NCBI GenBank assembly: GCA_030998225.1
Contig: JAPYXD010000259.1
Span: 2,480,001-2,544,000 of the forward strand
Direction of reading: 5' to 3'
Source: Diplolepis rosae
Lineage: Eukaryota; Arthropoda; Insecta; Hymenoptera; Diplolepididae
DNA: 64,000 nucleotides
The notes below the pieces were generated by a model. The model saw nothing but the letters and a program-made list of their open reading frames with translations, was not told the DNA's origin and searched no databases. Position 1 is the stretch's first letter. Each line of letters opens with the position of its first letter. Position numbers and translations under genes: made by a program. Below, piece after piece: positions 58,011 to 64,000 of this stretch.

Positions 58011-61000
58011 CGAAAGTTTCGGATTGGAACTTAGTCTGAGTTATTCGGATTTATTTCGAATTATTCCGGATCAATCTTTGAATGACGTTTTGAATCTCAT
58101 TTGATGCAAATCGGTTGAAAATCAATCCGATTTAATCCGAGACTTTAATCGAAATTTATCAAATTTTTATTTGATCTGGACCTTATTTTCAAATTAAACA
58201 AATGCGAGGTCGGAATTATTCGGATTGAGAGTTAGTCTCAGATAAACCTGAGCTCGGATTCATTCGGTTTGAAGTCTCACATTGAATCGGATTGGTTTGA
58301 AAAAAGATTTTGGAGTGAATCTGATTCGCTTGGAATGAAATTTAATTTCAGAGAATAAAAACCATTTTCAGATTTTCTAAACTCGATTCAAGCTCTGATT
58401 TATCTTAAGTGAATTTTCAATCCGAATCATTCCGACCCTGTTTTTACTCTGATTGAAAATTAGATTTAGATCAACTTGAAATCGGATTAAATCAGATTGA
58501 GTCGGATTTATTTCCAACGGATTTACGTCATAAAAGATTCATAACGTTTTTCGAATTGGTTCGTAATGGTTCGGAAACAGATTTTTTGGATTGGTTTGAA
58601 AAAAGATTTTGGAGTGAATCTGATTCGCTTGGAATGGAATTCAATCTCAGCGAATAAAAAACATTTTCAGATTTTCTAAACTCGATTCAAGCTCTGATTT
58701 ATCTTAACTGAATTTTGAATCCGAATCATTCCGACCCTGTTTTTACTCTGAAAATTAGAATTAGATCAACTTGAGATCGGATTGAATCAGATTGAGTCGA
58801 ATTTAATACGAATTGATTTACGTCATAAGAGATTCTTAACGTTTTTGGAATTGGTTCGGAATGGTTCGGAAACAGGTTTTTTGGATTGATTTGAAAAAAG
58901 ATTTTGGAGTGAATCTGATTCGCTTGGAATGGAATTCAATCTCAGCGAATAAAAAACATTTTCAGATTTTCTAAACTCGATTCAAGCTCTGATTTATCTT
59001 AAGTGAATTTTCAATCCGAATCATTCCGACCCTGTTTTTACTCTGATTGAAAATTAGATTTAGATCAACTTGAAATCGGATTAAATCAGATTGAGTCGGA
59101 TTTATTTCCAACGGATTTACGTCATAAAAGATTCATAACGTTTTTCGAATTGGTTCGTAATGGTTCGGAAACAGATTTTTTGGATTGGTTTGAAAAAAGA
59201 TTTTGGAGTGAATCTGATTCGCTTGGAATGGAATTCAATCTCAGCGAATAAAAAACATTTTCAGATTTTCTAAACTCGATTCAAGCTCTGATTTATCTTA
59301 ACTGAATTTTGAATCCGAATCATTCCGACCCTGTTTTTACTCTGAAAATTAGAATTAGATCAACTTGAGATCGGATTGAATCAGATTGAGTCGAATTTAA
59401 TACGAATTGATTTACGTCATAAGAGATTCTTAACGTTTTTGGAATTGGTTCGGAATGGTTCGGAAACAGGTTTTTTGGATTGATTTGAAAAAAGATTTTG
59501 GAGTGAATCTGATTCGCTTGGAATGAAATTTAATTTCAGAGAATAAAAACCATTTTCAGATTTTCTAAACTCGATTCAAGCTCTGATTTATCTTAAGTGA
59601 ATTTTCAATCCGAATCATTCCGACCCTGTTTTTACTCTGATTGAAAATTAGATTTAGATCAACTTGAAATCGGATTAAATCAGATTGAGTCGGATTTATT
59701 TCCAACGGATTTACGTCATAAAAGATTCATAACGTTTTTCGAATTGGTTCGTAATGGTTCGGAAACAGATTTTTTGGATTGGTTTGAAAAAAGATTTTGG
59801 AGTGAATCTGATTCGCTTGGAATGGAATTCAATCTCAGCGAATAAAAAACATTTTCAGATTTTCTAAACTCGATTCAAGCTCTGATTTATCTTAACTGAA
59901 TTTTGAATCCGAATCATTCCGACCCTGTTTTTACTCTGAAAATTAGAATTAGATCAACTTGAGATCGGATTGAATCAGATTGAGTCGAATTTAATACGAA
60001 TTGATTTACGTCATAAGAGATTCTTAACGTTTTTGGAATTGGTTCGGAATGGTTCGGAAACAGATTTTTTGGATTGGTTTGAAAAAAGATTTTGGAGTGA
60101 ATCTGATTCGCTTGGAATGGAATTCAATCTCAGCGAATAAAAAACATTTTCAGATTTTCTAAACTCGATTCAAGCTCTGATTTATCTTAAGTGAATTTTC
60201 AATCCGAATCATTCCGACCCTGTTTTTACTCTGATTGAAAATTAGATTTAGATCAACTTGAAATCGGATTAAATCAGATTGAGTCGGATTTATTTCCAAC
60301 GGATTTACGTCATAAAAGATTCATAACGTTTTTCGAATTGGTTCGTAATGGTTCGGAAACAGATTTTTTGGATTGGTTTGAAAAAAGATTTTGGAGTGAA
60401 TCTGATTCGCTTGGAATGGAATTCAATCTCAGCGAATAAAAAACATTTTCAGATTTTCTAAACTCGATTCAAGCTCTGATTTATCTTAACTGAATTTTGA
60501 ATCCGAATCATTCCGACCCTGTTTTTACTCTGAAAATTAGAATTAGATCAACTTGAGATCGGATTGAATCAGATTGAGTCGAATTTAATACGAATTGATT
60601 TACGTCATAAGAGATTCTTAACGTTTTTGGAATTGGTTCGGAATGGTTCGGAAACAGGTTTTTTGGATTGATTTGAAAAAAGATTTTGGAGTGAATCTGA
60701 TTCGCTTGGAATGAAATTTAATCTCAGCGAATAAAAACCATTTTCAGATTTTCTAAACTCGATTCAAGCTCTGATTTATCTTAAGTGAATTTTCAATCCG
60801 AATCATTCCGACCCTGTTTTTACTCTGATTGAAAATTAGATTTAGATCAACTTGAAATCGGATTAAATCAGATTGAGTCGGATTTATTTCCAACGGATTT
60901 ACGTCATAAAAGATTCATAACGTTTTTCGAATTGGTTCGTAATGGTTCGGAAACAGATTTTTTGGATTGGTTTGAAAAAAGATTTTGGAGTGAATCTGAT

Positions 61001-61580
61001 TCGCTTGGAATGGAATTCAATCTCAGCGAATAAAAAACATTTTCAGATTTTCTAAACTCGATTCAAGCTCTGATTTATCTTAACTGAATTTTGAATCCGA
61101 ATCATTCCGACCCTGTTTTTACTCTGAAAATTAGAATTAGATCAACTTGAGATCGGATTTATTTCCAACTGATTTACGTCATAAGAGATTCTTAACGTTT
61201 TTGGAATTGGTTCGGAATGGTTCGGAAACAGGTTTTTTGGATTGATTTGAAAAAAGATTTTGGAGTGAATCTGATTCGCTTGGAATGAAATTTAATCTCA
61301 GCGAATAAAAACCATTTTTAGATTTTCTAAACTCGATTCATGCTCTGATTTATCTTGGCCGAATTTCCAATCCGGATCATTCCGACCTCGGTTTTATTCT
61401 GATTGGAAGTTAGATTTAGATCAACTTGAGATCGGATTGAATCAGATTGAGTCGAATTTATTTTCAACTGATTTGCGTCATAGGAGATTCATAACGTTTT
61501 TCGGATTGGTTCGGAATGGTTCGGAAAGGTTCGGAAACAGATTTTGGAATAAGTTGGATTCGTTCGGATTGAATTCCTTT
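58011..61580. repeat. TCGGATT satellite-like array with higher-order periodicity
   Basis: Eleven monomers. The landmark ATTG(G/A)TTTGAAAAAAG lies at 58291, 58590, 58885, 59184, 59479, 59778, 60073, 60372, 60667, 60966 and 61241. Steps alternate strictly 299 and 295 until a shortened last step of 275. A-type monomers carry AACGGATTTACGTCATAAAA; B-type carry ACGAATTGATTTACGTCATA. A variant GAATGAAATTTAAT recurs at 58291, 59479 and 60667, that is every 1188 bases. The edges (58011-58290, 61241-61580) are more diverged. Confidence 0.95.
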
Positions 61581-61817
61581 TCGAAACTTTCTTTGGGAAA
61601 GGAAAGAGTATTCACTTGAAATTTTTTTCAATTGAATTGAAAAAATAAAAGTCCTTGAAATTCTCCATTTGTCGAAAGTTTTTTCTTTTCTTCTAGGTTT
61701 TAATTAGTTTTAATATTGTAAAAGTGAACTATATTTTCTAATAGTTGCTAAATTTATTTTTGATTTTAAATGAAAAAGGAAATTCGGTTTACTTAAGGTT
61801 CTATCAGCTTTAAGGAA
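61581..61817. other. AT-rich flank shared with 6110-6240
   Basis: 61690-61815 resembles 6120-6245 (AATGAAAAAGGA...TTTACTTAAGG). No gene. Confidence 0.6.
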
Positions 61818-61980
61818 CACATTCTCATCGTGAAACTCGCGCTTCGCGCTAGATTATTAACTTTATATCCATTAGAGCCACATTTGCAATAAAAATACAA
61901 TTTTGAGCGCGCCCGGGGCGCGCGTTTCAGTCATCGCGCTTCGCGCTTAGAAATATGCGGATCGCGCGTTTTGCTCTCGG
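61818..61980. repeat. CG-rich short-hairpin cluster, second copy
   Basis: Contains CTCGCGCTTCGCGC, GAGCGCGCCCGGGGCGCGCG and CATCGCGCTTCGCGC. Related to 5974-6080 but on the other side of the shared AT-rich flank. Confidence 0.7.
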
Positions 61981-61999
61981 TTTTCTATGATATTTTTAT

Positions 62000-62560
62000 A
62001 ATAAACAATTTTCTCTTCTAACATTTTTCTCGTATCTCGAATATTTTGGCGGGAAATTTGAATTTTTGATTCTCATAAAAACGTTTTTTATGAATAAATA
62101 AAAGGATATAACTCTGATAAAAAAATAGTTAGAAGCTAATTTGTAGGTCTGTTTGAAACGAACAATTTTCTTTCGAAATATTTTTTTCGAATCTTGCATA
62201 GATTTGGTGCAAAATAGAATTTTTCATTTTTGATAACGTTTTTTACAAAAATGAAACCTACGTGTCCGATCATAAAGTGCTCTTTAATGAATTTGTATAT
62301 CTTTTTTAGATGAACAATTTGTGTAGAATTCTTTTTTCATATCTTTTAATTATAGTTTTTTTGGAATCCAAAGGTTTTGATTTTTAATAACATTTTACAT
62401 TTATAAACAAAAAATATAACTCCTATGAAAAAATGGTCAGCAGGAAATTTGTAGATCTTTTTGAAATAAAGAATTTTGTTTCCTAACATTAATGCCGTAT
62501 CTCTTATATTTTGGCGGGAAAATGAAATTTTTGATTTCTACAAAAACGCCTAAATTTGAT
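62000..62560. repeat. 152-bp-type tandem repeat, third locus
   Basis: Shares AACATTTTTCTCGTATCTCG, GGATATAACTCTGATAAAA and TTTTGGCGGG with 6790-7400, same orientation, about four diverged units. Confidence 0.75.
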
Positions 62561-63265
62561 GATGTGCAGAAATTTGTTGAGTAAAGTACATTTATTAGTT
62601 TACGTGATCGTAATTATATACTTTTTCCGAACCTCAAAATTTTAAAATAAAATTAACTACTTAAAAAATTTTAATATCATGTTGAAATGAAAAAAAAAAA
62701 AACATGTCGGGGATTTTCGATCAAAGAACGCAAAAGAAATATTTCTCGCAAAAAGCTTTTTCAAATATAAATCTTGGGAGGAATGATTCATATATTTCTC
62801 TCAAAATTACTGTGTAATTTAATATTAAGCGACACTCTGATGATAGTGTTAAGTCAGTAAATATAATTGAACCGATAAACTAATAGCTTACTTATACTTG
62901 ATCGAGAAATAGGTTACTATGTATTATACATTTGCCATTGAGTTTATGTTACACGGTCGATGACTTGCGTAAATGAAAAATATTCTGCATAGGCTGAACG
63001 GTACTGAGAAATTTACTGCTTCGAACAAAGTTTCCTTGTAAAGCTGTTATGTTACGTCTTAACGCACGTTCGCAACGGTGGCAAGTCAAAGCTGAAAGGA
63101 ACTAATAAAAAAGGCATAAAAATTGTGATTGCCTGACTTTAAACCAGAAGAAAAAGTCACTCGTGTGTTATTTCATCTCTCAAGGTAAAGCTTGTATTTT
63201 AAAGTTGGAATTGTTCAATCACAAAAGATTTCAGTACATTTAAGTTCTAATATTTCACTCAAATT
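62561..63265. other. AT-rich unique sequence
   Basis: No repeat or gene recognised. Confidence 0.4.
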
Positions 63266-63790
63266 CGTAATGTGTTTCTCCAAAAATAAACAATAAATCC
63301 ACTATTTCTTTCGTTCGGTTAAAAAGTAATTAGAAACTATTAATCTCAAAATTTTGTAAATTACTTTCATTCTGATTTTTTATCTTCTCATCACATATGA
63401 GAAGATATTATATTTGTGTAAAATTTGACCTCTACATTTTTAAATGAATTTTTGTCCGCCGTACACTTAAAGTTAGCCTTGTCGGTCTCGTTTTGCATGC
63501 CGAAAGTTGATTTTCCGCACACTTGAAACTTTACCGCACTAGTGCGGGAAAATAAACTTTCCGCACGCAAAACAACACCGACAAAGCTAACTTTCGGTGT
63601 ACGACGGACAAAAGTTGATTTAACAATGTGAGGGTCAAATTTTACACAAATATAATACCTTCTCATATGTAATCAGAAGAGAAATAATTTACAAAATTTT
63701 TAGATAAATTGTTTCTAATTATTTTTTAACTGAACGAAAGAAAAAGTGGATTTCATGTTCATTTTTAGAGAAAGACATTACAAATTTTGT
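63266..63790. repeat. long palindrome around a GTGCGG hairpin
   Basis: Arms of about 260 bases centred near 63527. TCGTAATGTGTTTCTCC, TTTCTTTCGTTCGGTTAAAA and TTATATTTGTGTAAAATTTG at the left each have an inverted partner at the right. The centre is the GTGCGG hairpin family (TAAAGTTAGCCTTGTCGGT). Confidence 0.85.
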
Positions 63791-64000
63791 AATTTTGCGT
63801 GCGGTAAGTTGATTTTCCCGCACTTGCAGTAAAATTTTAAGTGTGCGGAAAATCAACTTTCGGCACGCAAAACGACACCGACAAAGCTAACTTTAGGTGT
63901 ACGGTGGACAAAAATTAATTTAAAAATGTAGGGGTCAAATTTTACACAAATATAATACTTTCTCATATGTGATGAGAAAATAAAAAGTCAGAAGAGAAAT
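63791..64000. repeat. second GTGCGG palindrome, cut by window end
   Basis: Begins TTGCGTGCGGTAAGTTGATT and repeats the outer arm GGGGTCAAATTTTACACAAA seen at 63629. It is a partial tandem copy of the preceding palindrome. Confidence 0.8.

Larger units (their letters stand above)
17486..64000 (+). other. dally: inferred downstream intron of dally (partial)
   Basis: It opens with the donor GTCAGT at 17486. No glypican-like coding segment was recognised from here to the window end, so the intron would exceed 46 kb. This is inference: a short exon or a separate gene's exon could be hidden, and the gene's last exons must lie beyond 64000 if the gene is intact. Confidence 0.5.

Noticed and set aside
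58011..61580. A centromere, suggested by higher-order satellite structure
   Set aside because: The array is only 3.5 kb and probably lies in a gene intron; the structure is noteworthy but gives no evidence of centromere function.

Overview
The window is AT-rich eukaryotic DNA with long introns and dense, nested DNA transposons. The one host gene I can support is a glypican of the dally (GPC3/5-like) branch, on the + strand. Two internal coding exons are visible (11436-12000 and 17284-17485) with GT-AG splice sites and matching phases. Gene, intron style and the abundance of mariner and foldback elements fit an insect genome, perhaps hymenopteran. The species cannot be fixed from the sequence. 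No further dally exon was recognised in the 46.5 kb after 17485 or the 11.4 kb before 11436, so most of the window is probably intron of this gene; that is inference.

Layout. 1-11435: degenerate TCCGAAT repeats, several palindromic elements, a CG-rich hairpin cluster, a hairpin array at 8281-9511 and a GGCCATGG-ended element at 10672-11392. 11436-17485: the two dally exons around a 5.3 kb intron that is almost entirely repeats (a seven-copy 515-bp array, a 152-bp array and a TIR element). 17486-26870: foldback elements, a pogo-like MITE and copies of a CTCTCT-ended MITE. 26875-38169: five mariner-type relics, all defective and several nested. 38170-52540: palindromes, TCGGATT repeats, and a foldback element with a 63-bp minisatellite core. 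52540-57275: short repeats and nested elements. 58011-61580: a satellite-like array with higher-order periodicity. 61818-64000: repeat families already seen at the left end, plus a long palindrome running to the window edge.

How the parts relate. Apart from dally, nothing here looks like a working gene. Every transposase is broken by stops, frameshifts or deletions. The informative content is insertion history. Nested copies and empty-site comparisons define target-site duplications for several non-coding families: 2 bp for the CTCTCT MITE, 8 bp for a hairpin element inside a mariner, and TA for mariner- and pogo-like elements. A recurring design is long inverted arms around a tandem-repeat core. 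Many elements would form long hairpins if the dally intron is transcribed.
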